Shown: piece after piece, positions 46,540-58,695 of the stretch | Layout of the letters: each line of letters opens with the position of its first letter | How positions within the stretch are numbered: position 1 is the first letter of the stretch | Assembly: GCA_016808115.1 (NCBI GenBank) | Contig: JAEQBH010000897.1 | Span: 806,001 to 870,000, forward strand | Direction of reading: 5' to 3' | Length of the DNA stretch: 64,000 bases | Source: Tetrastigma voinierianum | Taxonomy: Eukaryota; Streptophyta; Magnoliopsida; Vitales; Vitaceae | Position numbers and translations under genes: made by a program | Notes under the pieces: model-generated | Seen by the model: only the letters and a program-made list of their open reading frames with translations | Told to the model about the DNA's origin: nothing | Databases searched by the model: none

Positions 46540-48767
46540 CTGTTTAGTATAGAGTACCCGACTACGATTCTGCCAGTAAGCGAAAATTCACCCTTTTTCA
46601 TTCACTTTTCTTTCATAATTCTCTTCTATTCCATCCTTCATCAAAAACCAACATGGATTCCCTCCAAACAACTCCATAAACACTTTTAATTAGCCAAAGA
46701 ATCCAAGGATTCATACCAAAGTTCACCAAACTTTACAAAACCATACAAATATGAAGGATTCCATATCTAATTGATATCAGCTAGGTTTTCAAGCCTTCCC
46801 ATAAATCTAGAGTTAGGATGTATTCCTAACAAAACCCTAGAAAGGGAACAAAACTAATATCCAAAGAAAACCCTAGCAATCCATACCCAAGTAGTTTTTA
46901 TACAAAATCATACTAGAATCCATACAAAACTTTAGAATTCCATACCTTTGCTTGACTCCTCTTTCTTCCTCTTCTTCTTCTTCCTCTTCCTCTTCCTCCC
47001 AACCCGTATGAGTTCTCTTGTTTGGAGACCAAAAATGAGTTATTTTTGTCTCCCTCCCCTTTTTATAGTTAAACTTTCTTTTATTTGCCTTTTAGTCCTC
47101 CCTCATTCTATTATTTGCATTCATTTTTATGTTATTTCCACTTTGGCCTCTAATCTTATCAACTCATGATTTTTATGCCCCTTTTTGACAAATTACAATT
47201 TTGTCCTTATGTCTTGTACAATTTTTGGGTTTCTCAAATTTCCATGTTTCGCATTTCAATTACGAAAAATTCAATTTATGCTTGCAAAATACCCTAAACA
47301 CGTTGAAAACGACTAGGGTGTATTTCGGGGTGTTACTGTAACGCCCCAAAAATACCCTAGAATTTTTATAATAAAAATTATTATATATATTCCAAATATA
47401 ATTGAGCCAACTTGGGTATTTTTCTGGGAATTGTTAGATGAAGATTGATTAAATGATTATATCTTCCAGAATTTTTTGAATTGAAATAAACCCAGTGAAA
47501 AGAAAAATATGGAAGTGTTGTAAAATGGAGACCTAAGGTCAATTATGAAAATAAGTTTATATGTCTAAGTGAAAATTAGGAGAAATAAATGATCAAGGAA
47601 AAAAATAATAGGAGACTTAAATGAGGGAATAATAGTGTCACTTTAGATCCGGGTTCGGCCGGTGGCGGATCCGAACCGAAGTCGAGGAGCGCAGAGTACT
47701 CTATACCCATATATTAGGGACTCTCATTGACCTGTTCTTTCACCGGAGGCGTACTGTACCTATTGGTGCCTGAAACAGTTTCGATAATAACAAAAATCAT
47801 TTGTACATATACAAAAGAACTACCACTTAGGAGTGGTGTCCATCTGAATTTATACACATATACGGAATCCCATTACTTATACAATTGCCCATATATGTAC
47901 ATGTTGTAGTGTTCAACATTTACATTGTTTCAAAAAGAAGCAAAAAAGACTTCCCTTACATTATACCAAAAATCTTCCAATGGACCCACAGTGATGTGTT
48001 GACCTCATTTGTGATGTGGATCGAGCTAAGTACTCTGCTTCCTCTTCTCACTACAGTTGAACACCCGTGCTAAGCTTTCACGCTTAGTGGGAACATAAAC
48101 ATGGACAACAACCAATGGCGCGTACAAGCTTATACATATGCATTATATATATATATATATATATATATATACTCTACCTCTATATATATCTAAACATATT
48201 GCTATAACTTAATTTCCTTATCATTTTATATTCCTATTGCATGTCGAACTTTTTTCTATTCCTATACTTATCATATCTCTAGTCTATGTCTTTTTCATCT
48301 TTCGGTTCTATGATTTATTGCATTCTTCACTTTCATACTTATACTATATGTCTTTCCACTGTATATCGTTCATCTTGTACTTTTCATATCTATACCATTA
48401 TCTGTCCTATTCCTATACTTCATATACATTTGTACATTCTTATTCTATCTATTCTATACTTTGTGCTTTTGTATACTTTCTGTACTTTCCTTGTGTTATA
48501 TACTTATTTTCATATCAAGTTATACTATACTTCTTGTTCTTGTATTTGTCTGTACTTTCATCGCATAGCAATGCTATGCTTCTCATATCATGTTATATAT
48601 TTTATACATATCATTTCCTGTTAGTTTTCATGTCTGCGAATACCTTAGGGGCGGATATGGAAAATAACTATATTACACGAGAGGTACTATCGTCTGAACA
48701 GTGATTTACGTCTATATTATTACTGAAGAGTACTATCACTATACGAGGCGATGATTTACGTCTATGT

Positions 48768-48781
48768 GTACCCGAAGGTAC
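48768..48781 (-). other. GTACC stem-loop with TTCG loop
   Basis: On the sense strand GTACC-TTCG-GGTAC, a perfect 5-bp stem closed by C-G. It lies in a loosely repeated block (48660-48850) with units of about 60 bp containing TGATTTACGTCTAT. Confidence 0.7.
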
Positions 48782-50134
48782 TATCGCATGCGAGGCATTG
48801 ATTTACATCTATCTGTACCCACGGAAAGATTTTTATCGCTGTGCGATGATGATTTGGTCTCGCCAAATGTTTGACACTTGCGAGAAATCCAGCAACCGGG
48901 TCCTATATCATCGACAATGGGGCCTCGATATCTGTCTATAGATATGCTGCGGCAGCTGTGCCCCTATGGCATGTCTATATCCACTCACGGTTCAGCGGGG
49001 AACCTGATCAGCTTTATTACATTTACTATTACATATCTCATAAAGCCACGAATATTATTGTTATCATAATTGCTTATGCATATATACTATCTTCCCTTTT
49101 CTCTGTAGTAGTTCTCATATCTGTGGTTTCATATTAAGGTTCTCATATATCATATATAATACATATATTCATATCTCTTTATATCATTTATACATTTCCT
49201 ATCATGTTTAGCTATTCTTGTACTTTCTATATTCCTATTATGTGGCTTTTACTCATTTACATTTTCATATATGTACCTATCATTTATGTACATGTTCTCA
49301 TTCCCTATGCTTTGTCATCTTTTGCTTATCTCTATCACGTTCTTATCATTTATGTCTTTCTATCATATGTTCCTAGCGATGTTCCATCTTATTCCTTTCG
49401 GTATGTCTATCATATACTCATATCTTTTACGTATTCCTATCAATTGTTCTTAGCATGTTCTATCTATTCATTTAAGTATATCTATCATATAATCCTACAT
49501 TCATATCCTATTCCTGTTCATGAACACATCTATATATATATTGCCATTTCTATGTTTTCCTTGTTTTACCTTTTCTATTTCATATGGCACTTCATATACT
49601 TAGTAAGTATGATGTCTATAAAATCACACCTTATTCCTATATTCTTTATTCCTCTATGAATCTATTTTACTTAGGAATTGGAATCAATCAATCGGATCAT
49701 CAAAATAAAAATTTGTATTTTCATGCCAACTAGTCATTTACCGATTTTCTAGTGACGGTTGTATTACTCATTTTTTTCCGGGGTCTTAACTTCATATTTT
49801 GAAACTAAGTCCTTATACTCATTCCCCAAAGCTAAGGTGCTAAAGGGCTCTATTCAACTGGAATCACCCAGTCGAACACCGGGCTGGGATCGTCGGAAAC
49901 TAGCTGGACTTCTCTATGTTCAACACTTGAAACAGAATTTATGGTTTGCACATGGTCCCACTTCGAGTGGATTTTTGGGCCACTTAGAGTCATAATTTGA
50001 CAATGTCTATTTCCATATGGATGGTTCTCTTGAAGTCTATTTTAATTGGCCACTTTAATCACTCAAATCGGATAAGAAATGAGCAAGTTATGGCCAAAAT
50101 ACAAAAACTGGTCGAAATTGGGAACAGAGCAGCA

Positions 50135-50220
50135 GGTGTACCGGTACACCCCTAAAGTGTACGGGTACACTCGAGTTACGGAAGGATTGTGCAGGTACAT
50201 TCAAGTGTGCCACAGTACAC
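50135..50220 (-). repeat. GTGTACCGGTACAC palindrome array
   Basis: GGTGTACCGGTACACC (50135-50150) is perfect; AGTGTACGGGTACACT (50156-50171) has one mismatch; decayed copies are centred near 50193 and 50212. Spacing is about 21, 30 and 19 bp, the same layout as 46422-46539 but with different palindrome arms. Confidence 0.75.
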
Positions 50221-51753
50221 ATGTTCAAACGTCCAGAATGTATTTTCTCCCTTTTTTCCATATTACGATCCCCAAATTCAACTCTATACTTCATCTACAC
50301 TTCAAGACCATTCCATATGTCTCTTGTAAACTCTTTTCTACTCCATTCCTCTTTCAGTACTTATCTTATTTCAAAGACCTATCATGAATTACTTCAAAAC
50401 CCATTTTAATATGGATCCTAACCCATACATAACCCTAACATGTAGATTAGTTAGGGTTTATTCTAAACCCTAACTCCAGTACTTTCCTTTGAACATAGAA
50501 TCCATCCTCGAGGATTTCATGTGCTTCTTGTACTATTTAAGGTTTTACCAAGTTTATTTTTAAGAATTTTAGGGTTAGGAAGAAATCCTAACAAAACCCT
50601 AGGTTGGAGACAACTAATAACCATACAATTGCATGGAAAACCATTCAAAGCTTTAAAAGCCCATGTAGTTCCATACCTCTTGATCTTGGCTTGCTTGATC
50701 TCCTTCCTTCCTCTTCCTCTTCCTCTTCTTCTTCTTCTCTCTTTCTCTTCTCCTTTTCTTCTCCACGGTTTTCCTCTTCCAAATTGAGATCAATTGATTA
50801 TTAAATCCATTTTACAAGTTAAGGCCATGTTTGGCCTTCAAATAAAACATATTTTTGTTTTTAACTTTCTCATTTTGCATTTAAGCCTTCAACTCTGTTT
50901 ATTCTGTTCAACTTTCTCCTAATTCACTTGCATCCCATAACTTATTAAATTTCTATTTTGGCATCCATCTTTTAATCTTATGACACTTTAAGTCCTCAAG
51001 TGGTAAATTACCTGTACCCTTGGCTTTGTGTGTCAGAGTCTCTCGTTTATTTCTAAATAATTCATATTTAGCTTATAATATACCCTAAACAAGTCTGAAA
51101 ACTGCTATGGTATATTTCGGGGTGTTACAAATAGAGAAATGGAGGGACGTAAATATAAAAAGAAATAAAGAAAAAGAAGAAAAAAATCAAGGAAATGGCA
51201 TGTGGCATGTAGGAAAGAGGGAGGAAGTTTTCCTCCTTTTTAAAGTACGATTAAGGGTGATCCATAAGAAAAGGAAAGGAAGAGAGAGAGTAAGGCAAAC
51301 CATTTTTGAGAGGAAGAGTAGAAGAACTCGCCTGCCCAGATTTTCCAACGTCAGACCATAGGTTTAGGCGAAGCAAGAGGAAAGTCCTTCCTCGTGACCA
51401 AAGAGCTGCAAGTAGAGACGGAATCGAGGAGTTCGACAAACTCAAGAGGTAGGTCTTCTACCTACTTGGGTTCTTTTCTACCCTAAAGGTTCTTGTGATG
51501 ATATCTTTTGCCAGGGCAGTTGGATTATATTTTGAACCTTTAGGCTTTACCAAAATTATGATGAGTGATGCACCATTAAATGAATATAGAAGCGTGGTTT
51601 TTTGGGTAAAGACTCAGGGAGACATTTGGTAGTAGAGGCCCTGACAGGTGTAATATATCAATGTGGAACGCTGATGTTAGGATTTAATTTCTCAATTCAA
51701 ACCTCTGTAGCCTAAGTTATGGCGCACACCTTGGAAACGATCTGACTCGGCCA

Positions 51754-51907
51754 ATGCACCTCGTCCAGTGCACCTAGTCCAGTGCACCTCAGCCAGTGCA
51801 CCTCGGCCAGTGCACCTCGTCCAGTGCACCTCGGCTAGTGCACCTCGGCCAGTGCACCTCAGCTAGTGCACCTCAGCCAGTGACCACCTCGGCCAGGGCA
51901 CCTCGAG
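51754..51907 (+). repeat. 14-bp minisatellite GTGCACCTCRGCCA
   Basis: About eleven units at an exact 14-bp step (51754, 51768, 51782, 51796, 51810, 51824, 51838, 51852, 51866, 51880, then one shifted). Each holds the 6-base palindrome GTGCAC. It lies about 0.9 kb from the LTR start once the nested LTR is removed. Confidence 0.9.
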
Positions 51908-51954
51908 GCCGGGAGTCGAGTCAAGCTCGGCGAAGTCATGTGTTTCGGCTGGGT

Positions 51955-52495
51955 TTGATACGGTGTGACCTCGACCCCAGGAATGTCATAACTTCTTCGT
52001 CCGACCTCCGTTTTGGGTGTTCTTGGACTCTATGGAAAGCCCATTGAGTCAAGAATCCATTCATATTCCTGTAAAGGACAATAGGTGAGCTTAGACAGGT
52101 CAGCTGAGCTCGGACAGGTCAGGACACCTCAGCCAGTTCAGGTCAGGACACCTCAGCCAGTTCAGGTCAGCTCGGCTGGGTGTGACTACATGTGACCTCC
52201 AACTTCAGAAGGTCATAACTTCTTTGTCCGGCCTTCGTTTAGGCTGTTGTGGATTATGGAAGCTTGAATTTAGAGTCGAATGTTAGACTTGCAGATTTTC
52301 TAAAGTCGGATATACGTAGCCAGAGTTATGGTCGCTTTACCGGGTTAGGTCAGCTCAGCCAGTTTAGGTCAGCTCGATTGGGTGTGACTACGTGTGACCT
52401 CCAACTTCGGAAGGTCATAACTTCTTCGTCCGAACTCTGTTTCAGGTGTTCTTGGACTCTATGGAAAGCCCATTGATCCAAGAATCCATATATAT
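51955..52495 (+). repeat. Inverted ~190-bp LTR repeat units
   Basis: Three units in the opposite orientation to 2590-3075: GGTCATAACTTCTTCGTCC, then GTGTTCTTGGACTCTATGG and AAGCCCATTGA. Units end near 52060, 52262 (damaged) and 52490. Confidence 0.78.
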
Positions 52496-54178
52496 ATAGC
52501 TTGTTGAAATTAGAACTCAAATTAAAATCCAAAAATCAATCCTAACCAAAACCACTAGCACACACGAATAATATTGTTCTTTAATGGTTTTTGAATAGGG
52601 GCTGACGAGGAGGAAAATAAGCGACTCATTGAGATTTGGGGTTTGGAATCAAAGTACAAGCACGGGTTTGTTCTACCGAATTCTATTCCTCGTTTCAAGT
52701 TTTTTCATGTTTGTTCTATTTTTCCTATTCTCGTTTCAATATTTGAAATGCTTGTTCTAAATGCATAAGAAAAGCATATGAATTGTTTTAAATGATTTGA
52801 AGGAATTGATTGTAAAAATGTTTGCATATGAAAACTGCATGACTATTGAAAGTGAATTATTTATACAAATGGCACATATTATCTTTGTACTTTTTTCTCT
52901 AAAATTTGACGCCCTTAATAGAATGTTAACCGTTTAGTTCGAGTAGTAAGGATAGATTGGTATACGATAGGGTCAAATAACCTTGCCGATACTGCCGAAT
53001 GATTAGTATTGATGTGTCGCTCCGATCCGGCGGCAGGTGAGGACGCCATATCGGTAGTGTTCACTAATTGATTTTGTAACCAATCGGCAGCTCAGCGGGA
53101 CCATCGCGTGTTGCCGCTGGTTTATCTGGCTGCTGCGACCAAATGAGCCGTGTCGATGACTTTGATATCCACGTATATGCTCCCGAAGACATGAGTTAAA
53201 TTTTTAAGGGCATCTTGAATTGATTGGCATAGCGAATTGATTTGCACCAGGGTGAATTTGGCGAGCATAATTGAATTGATATGAGATTGGCAAATAATAT
53301 TAGGAATATGAAAGTGTATTTTTGGATGATCGATGAACTATAACTGATTTGTATATAAAACAAGTATATGTATTAATATTTACATTTATCATCATGAAAG
53401 GTTTGAGTTTGAAGTGTTAAATTGCATGGTTGGAGTTTAAAAGTGACTATGAAGCCCGAGAATGGTTGTATAGAACAGCTAAGCGTAAGAAAATGTTAGC
53501 GTATTATTATTTTTACGATATGATCTAATGAATACAGATATAGCGATCAAAAAGCGGACCCAACTGAATCGAAAGTCTTGTGATCTTAAGAAGAGAGAGA
53601 CTAGGGTATGCTCGGAACTTATGTGCAACTATTCATGTTTTCTTTTGAACTTTGATATTTTGTAAAAACAATTTTGAACTATGAACATCTATTTTTTGTA
53701 AATCATTTGAAAGGCTTGATCTACATTTATTGTAATATCATTTTGAAATTAAAATACTAAATGTTTATATAGGCTTTTAATTTTGAAATAAAACTCACGA
53801 ATTTTAGATTTTTAGTGATTGAGTAAATATGAGGCATCAAAGTACTCAAGTGGGATCATGGCTTGGGATGGGACCGGGAAAGTCCCACCCAGCAGTTACA
53901 AGAGTGAGAACTTTGATAATATTTTTATGAAAAATGTTTTGGGCATTAGAATACCGGGAATTTGCCTCGATATGTTTGTCTTTAAGAATAGATACATGGT
54001 CATCTTGAAATGGTATGATGTATATTTCTCATACTAATGAATGTATTAGTAATGATATCATATATTCATATATATATGTATGTTTATGTGAAATATGTTT
54101 TGACAAATGATTTCATGCGGTTTGCGTCTCCGAATCCGGTTCACCGTCAGGTCGGGCTCGGAGGCGCGACAATTATTT

Positions 54179-54194
54179 TGGTATAAAGCAATGG
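54179..54194 (+). other. tRNA-iMet-like primer binding site
   Basis: TGGTATAAAGCAATGG lies seven bases after the LTR end at 54171. It matches the iMet primer site TGGTATCAGAGC with a short gap. Confidence 0.65.
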
Positions 54195-54539
54195 TTTAGG
54201 TGATTCTATGAATTGTCTTTGAATTATGTGTGACATGCATTGCATATTTATATAAAGGATGACATGACTTTGATGTGGATCTTATTGGCCTTAATAGGTT
54301 AAGCATGGAAAGTTGAGGACTGTGCCAAGGGTGGGAGGGTGACTACAGTGCGCTGGCCATTGCTAGTGTGGATGGTGAGCAAGCATCCATGATCCCATCA
54401 ATACATGAGCAGAGAGGGACAGTCGCCACAGAGGTGTTTTGTGAATATCTTCCTGGCACAAATGGCTCCAAAACGTGAGTAGCGTAACCAGTGGGATTGT
54501 CCTAAATAACATTAATAGAAGGGAATGGCGAAAATACTG

Positions 54540-55320
54540 CGACCCTGAGAAGTTCCTTGGAAGAAAGATGATGAGGCCCTTCCCGCGGCCTGGAAAAGTG
54601 ACCGAGAAATAAAAAGAGGATCTTGACAGCAAATGCTACACCGAAGAGGAGAGGGGGTGGGGTGTGGGACCTCTTCTTGAGGATGATGTACCGGTGGTGG
54701 TGTCAGTGACCAGAGCGCACCACAATATCTGAGAGTTTTCATAGCGAATTTGAAGCCGGCCAATACGTGGGTCGAATCTACTTTAGCGATGTGAGAGAAG
54801 AGAGTTCGGCAATTTGAAGCGAGAGGCAGAAGTGAATGTGACAAATGCTCGGGAGAATTCCACCAGTTGAAGTGGTATACTCTAGAGACGTTAGTTATAG
54901 AGGAAGAAAAGTGCCATAACTTTGAGGATGACCTAAATTACTATATTCGGACCTATGTCAGAGGATTTAGCCATGATGATTACTCTAAGATAGTAGCTTA
55001 TGCATTAAATGTTGAAAGGGTGAAGAAAGAAGAGCATGACAGGAAGGAAATGAGGCAAGGTAAGAAAAACCCTAAGTAGTCAAGTTCTTATCAACACTAG
55101 AATAAGAAATTTAAAGGTCTACAGATTTGTCAGGCGCTCAAAGTAAAGGGACCGCTCCGAGCTAATATGTTGGTAGACTACTTTTCCAGCACCATCAGTT
55201 GCTAGTGCCCCAGGAGGCTCGTCCAAAGGACCATCTCCTCCTTATTGCACACATTGTTGGAGGAGACATAAGGGAGATTGTTGGAGATTGACAGGTTCTT
55301 GTCTTGTTTGCTGATCAAAT
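54540..55320 (+). pseudogene. Chromovirus-like gag remnant
   Basis: The best-preserved part is the frame at 54867-55079, with EEEKCHNFEDDLNYYIRTYV and ALNVERVKKEEHDRKEMRQG, the C-terminal half of the gag domain. After a stop comes a Ser/Ala/Pro/Gly linker and a zinc knuckle CTHCWRRHKGDCW at about 55230-55275. Upstream (54540-54860) only fragments can be read. Frameshifts and stops are frequent. The minus-strand copy is at 5024-6240. Confidence 0.78.
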
Positions 55321-55559
55321 CGGCCTGAGTAAAAAAGATTGTCCTAGAAGCGTTCTTTCATAGCACCCATCTTTGGGGTGGCTTGATTTCAGCGATGCGA
55401 GAAGGGAAATAAGGATAACAAGAGTGTTGCATCATCCAGGCAGCTCCGAGAAGCAGTGACCACACGACCCGCGGGAATAGGATTCTCGTGCTCCGAGTAA
55501 GGGCGCGCGCATAATAAAATGAAAGTACATTGAAGATGAAATGGCCGGGATGGCGATAG

Positions 55560-55860
55560 TTGGTAATTCAATATCTTTTGATACTACAGTACATGCACTT
55601 ATGAACCCCGAGAGGTCAACCGTCTTATGTTTGTACTTCCATTCCTAGCTTGGGTAGTATACGGAAGAGTGAAATTGAGTATGATATCTTGGTGACAAAC
55701 CCGCTCGGGCATAATGTCGTTGTGAATAGGGTCTACAAGGGTTGTCCCATCAGAATACGGGAGTATGAGTTTTCGGGAGACTTGATCGGGTTATCATTCA
55801 GAGAGTTCGATGTGATATTAGGGATGGATTGGTTGTCCCGTCACTAAGTGGTGGTTGATT
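55560..55860 (+). pseudogene. Retropepsin remnant
   Basis: The frame at 55650-55847 reads YDILVTNPLGHNVVVNRVY, CPIRIREYEFSGDLIG and FDVILGMDWLSRH, the C-terminal two thirds of a chromovirus protease. The region before it should hold the catalytic Asp, but the frame is broken there. It follows the gag zinc knuckle by about 300 bp, the normal order. Confidence 0.82.
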
Positions 55861-56119
55861 GTAGAATGAAGCGGGTGACCTTGAGGACACCGAGTGGCGA
55901 GAAAGTAACTTTCATTGGCGAGAGGTCGAACCACCTCTCTAATGTGATATCCGCCACAACTGCTAGAACGATTGTTTAGAAAGGGTGTGAAGCCTATTTG
56001 GCATATGTGGTTGATATGAAAAAGGCAGAGCCTAGTTCTTTAGGCATCCTTACAGATTGTGATTATCCGAACGTGTTTCCGGAGGAGTAGTCAGGGTTGC
56101 CTCCATAGAGGGAAATTGA

Positions 56120-56700
56120 GTTCACAATTGACGTTGATTCAAGTGTCAGCTCAAGACATCGCTTCACACCATAGAATGGCTCCCGATGGGTTAAAAGAAT
56201 TGAAGCTTCGATTGCAGAGTATTAGAAAGGTTATTTATCAGTGTATCCCCGTGGTGACTCCGATCTCTTTGTTAAGAATAAAGCTGGTACACTTCGGTTG
56301 TGTGTTGATTATAAACAATTGTACAAGATGACAGAGAAGAACAAGTACCCGTTACCCAGGATTGATAATTTGTTCGACCAATTGAAAGGTACAGGTGTCT
56401 TTTCAAAAATCGACTTGCGATCTGGGTATCATCAATTAAGGATTAAGGATGTGGATGTGCATGGGCGGCGTTTGGAAGCGGCGGTATGGACATTAAATTC
56501 CTGAGCCAATGTGGTTTGGGTTGACAGTACTGCGACTTTTGTGGACTCAATGAGCGAGTGTTTTCCGATCGTTTTTAAGATCGGTTTGTCGTGGTGTTTA
56601 TAGACAACTTTTATCTTGTGTATTCAAGGGGGAGTAAGAAAAGATCATGTCCTACGCACCTTGGGAGTAGTGATTAGAATATGAGAAGTTGTGCATGCAA
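56120..56700 (+). pseudogene. Reverse transcriptase remnant
   Basis: The frame at 56241-56504 has KNKAGTLRLCVDYKQLYKMT and KYPLPRIDNLFDQLKGTGVF then SKIDLRSGYHQLRI, the strongest RT signature in this element. Further on, the active-site motif reads FIDN (56597-56608) where FIDD or YVDD is expected, so the second metal-binding Asp is lost. Part of the palm before it is compressed. Stops follow. Confidence 0.87.
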
Positions 56701-57032
56701 GATCAATTGAAGTGGGTTTTGATTGGGAGAAGTGTTTTTCTTGGGACATATTGGCATGGGAAGGAGGAAGAATTAGGGTGGATCAGGAAGATAGAGGTGA
56801 TTTTGAATGAAAACCAGAAGTGTCGCAGAGTTCGCAACTACCTGGACGCGGGGATTCGAGGTTGTTGGTTCGGTGCGTCGTGTCGTGATTGCCGATATAT
56901 GATTCGATCTTGAAAGTCATCAAATATGAATTTGAAGTGAGATGTTTGCGGTTCAGTTTACCTCAGTCGTTGGTCAAGAATATATGATCTCTCTAAGTGA
57001 TAACCGTTAAATGAATTCAGGCCATTGTCCTT

Positions 57033-57340
57033 TTGCAAGAAGGTAAAGTGGTAGCTTATGCTATAAGGCAGTTGAAGACGCATGAAAAGAATTACCCTAC
57101 ACGTGATTTGGAATTGGCCGCCATTGTGTTTGCATTGGAAATATGGAGACACTATCTTTATGGAGAAAAGTGTTTCACCTACACCGATCACAAAATTCTT
57201 AAATATTTGCCCTCACAATGGGAACTTAACTAGAGACAACGTAGATGGATGAAATTGATCAAGGATTATGATTGTGTCATCGATTACCACCCCGAGAAAG
57301 CTAATGTAATGTAGATGCTCTGAGTAGAAAGTCGATTCAC
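57033..57340 (+). pseudogene. RNase H remnant
   Basis: GKVVAYAIRQLKTHEKNYPT, then RDLELAAIVFALEIWRHYLY and CFTYTDHKILKYL, a well-kept gypsy RNase H. One stop follows ELN, then RQRRWMKLIKDYDCVIDYHP continues in frame to a broken DALSRK end. Integrase should follow but does not. Confidence 0.87.
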
Positions 57341-57649
57341 AAACACTCACGGTGAGCTCATTTGTCATTATCAAGCAGCGGTGCAATAGTGGCGAGAATT
57401 AATGGCAAGACTGAATGGTAAATCAAGTGCAGAGCCTGAGTGATGAAAATTTATGCTGTTGTAAGGGAGTCGAGAATATAATGGGAAATGTGGAGTCTAA
57501 ACTCATCCATTTTTAATCCATTTTTACGGCATATTTCTAAGTTCATGATTCATTTTTATCTTGAATTATGGAATATTCATAACTTTTTGTTTGCGGGTTT
57601 AAATGAAAAATAGATAATCAATGAGAAAAAGCAGGAAAATTGGCCGGGG
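57341..57649. other. Junction region, nothing recognised
   Basis: Remnant sequence after RNase H up to about 57450, then AT-rich sequence that may be the start of the LTR carrying the second GTCGCGAC array. No integrase words could be found. Confidence 0.35.
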
Positions 57650-58690
57650 CGGGAGTACTCTGCTCGCGACCACGAGTTGAAGATCAGGCATAATTTCAGT
57701 AGAACTAGTAGAAGTTATGTTAGAACAAGGGTCAAGCTAAACTCAAGCTAGAAATGAAGACTGTCGCGACATAATTTTAGATAGACTGACTATTTCTATC
57801 GTGACAATGGATTTTTATGTCACGACAAAGCTAGAGAAGTTCATGAAGAAGAATGTCGCAACATTCCTTACCTTGTTGCGACATTGATCAAGCAAACGGT
57901 AGTGAAATTTTGTAGTGACATCTCACAACTCTGTCGCGATGTAAAGAAATGAAGATATCAGATGAACTCTATCATGACAAAAGACAACTCTATCGTAACA
58001 GAAAATAGCAAAATAATGAGACAAGTCAAGATAATGTGCCTACAACAAAGTTTTCTTTGTTGCGATAGACATTTCAGCTTATGACAAGACCAAGGCAGAT
58101 TATATGTCGTGACTGAAGAAAAACACAACATTCAGAGTCAACAATGAAAGATAAGAAGACTCTGTCGCGACGGACAAGTTTTATGTCGTAACAAACACAA
58201 CATGAGGTTGAATTGAACTCTGTTGTGACAAAGACGGCTATTGTTGTGACATAAGTTAAGAAGAATTAAAAGAAGAATGTTGTGACACAGAAAACTTATG
58301 TTGCGATAAATAACTCAAGGCAGAAATCTCTGTCGCGGCAAAGAAGATTATGTCCCGATAATAAAAGTTGTTGAGTAAGAGATTTTTGTCGTGACAAAAA
58401 ATGGAAGAGACATGAGACCAAACAAGAGAAGATTGCCATGACAAAGATTTCAATGTTGCAACAAACAGTTTAGCCAGCGACAAAGCTCAAAGAAGAAAAT
58501 ATGTCGCTACATCTTCAAAGTCTATCGCAAGACAGAGATCAGTCTCAATAATGTAATCCAACAAGACTCTGTCGTGACAAAAAAAAAGTCTGTCACAACA
58601 ACAGATCCATGCTATTGTGAGAAACTCTTCGCGACAAAAGTTGAGAAGAACCATAAAATCGTGTCACAACATAGCAAAGAATGTTGCAAC
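57650..58690. repeat. Second GTCGCGAC array, more decayed
   Basis: Exact GTCGCGAC only at 57763 and 58164, with many variants such as GTCGCAAC, GTTGCGAC, GTTGTGAC and GTCGTGAC. The layout resembles 15025-16150. It is cut at 58695 by the Athila LTR. Confidence 0.7.
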
Positions 58691-58695
58691 TGGTT

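Larger units (their letters stand above)
45252..47336 (-). mobile_element. Inverted LTR of the same superfamily
   Basis: Begins TGTCACGCTCGG and ends GGGGTGTTAC on the plus strand; the final A is missing because another LTR starts there. Left flank is AAGGG (45247-45251), with no matching right duplication. It closely resembles 26963-29202. It has a palindrome array (46422-46539), TTCG hairpins (45949, 46113), an (AC)12 run (46341-46364) and a pyrimidine tract (46960-46995). Confidence 0.78.
47636..51129 (-). mobile_element. Nested solo LTR with AATAG target duplication
   Basis: Begins TGTCAC and ends GGGGTGTTACA, 3494 bp, flanked by perfect AATAG (47631-47635 and 51130-51134). Joining the flanks restores GAGGGAATAATAGAGAAATGG, which matches the uninterrupted LTR inverted at 13924-13955. 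No coding domain. Its opening resembles 8548-9000. (AT)n at 48144-48171. Confidence 0.93.
47337..54171 (+). repeat. 5' LTR, split by a nested solo LTR
   Basis: Starts TGTAACGCCCC and ends GGAGGCGCGACA. The true LTR is 47337-47635 joined to 51135-54171. Its parts match the inverse of 13500-14220 and 3560-4231 at the 5' side and of 6355-6400 at the end. It carries a 14-bp minisatellite (51754-51907) and three inverted 190-bp units (51955-52495). Confidence 0.85.
47337..57340 (+). mobile_element. 3'-truncated chromovirus-like element
   Basis: A 5' LTR (47337-54171, including a nested LTR), a primer site, then gag, protease, RT and RNase H in plus orientation. The integrase and 3' LTR are missing; other repeats follow from about 57450. 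It is the same type as 1034-14220: LTR ends, primer site and gag/protease words agree. LTR length without the insertion is about 3.3 kb, close to the 3.2-3.5 kb of that element. Confidence 0.85.

Noticed and set aside
48237..48704. 155-codon Tyr/Ser/Phe-rich frame that looks like a membrane protein
   Set aside because: It lies inside the nested LTR 47636-51129; TAT/CTT-rich sequence gives hydrophobic translations by chance and two frames overlap.
49204..49659. 151-codon hydrophobic frame
   Set aside because: Same LTR, same composition effect; no homology words.
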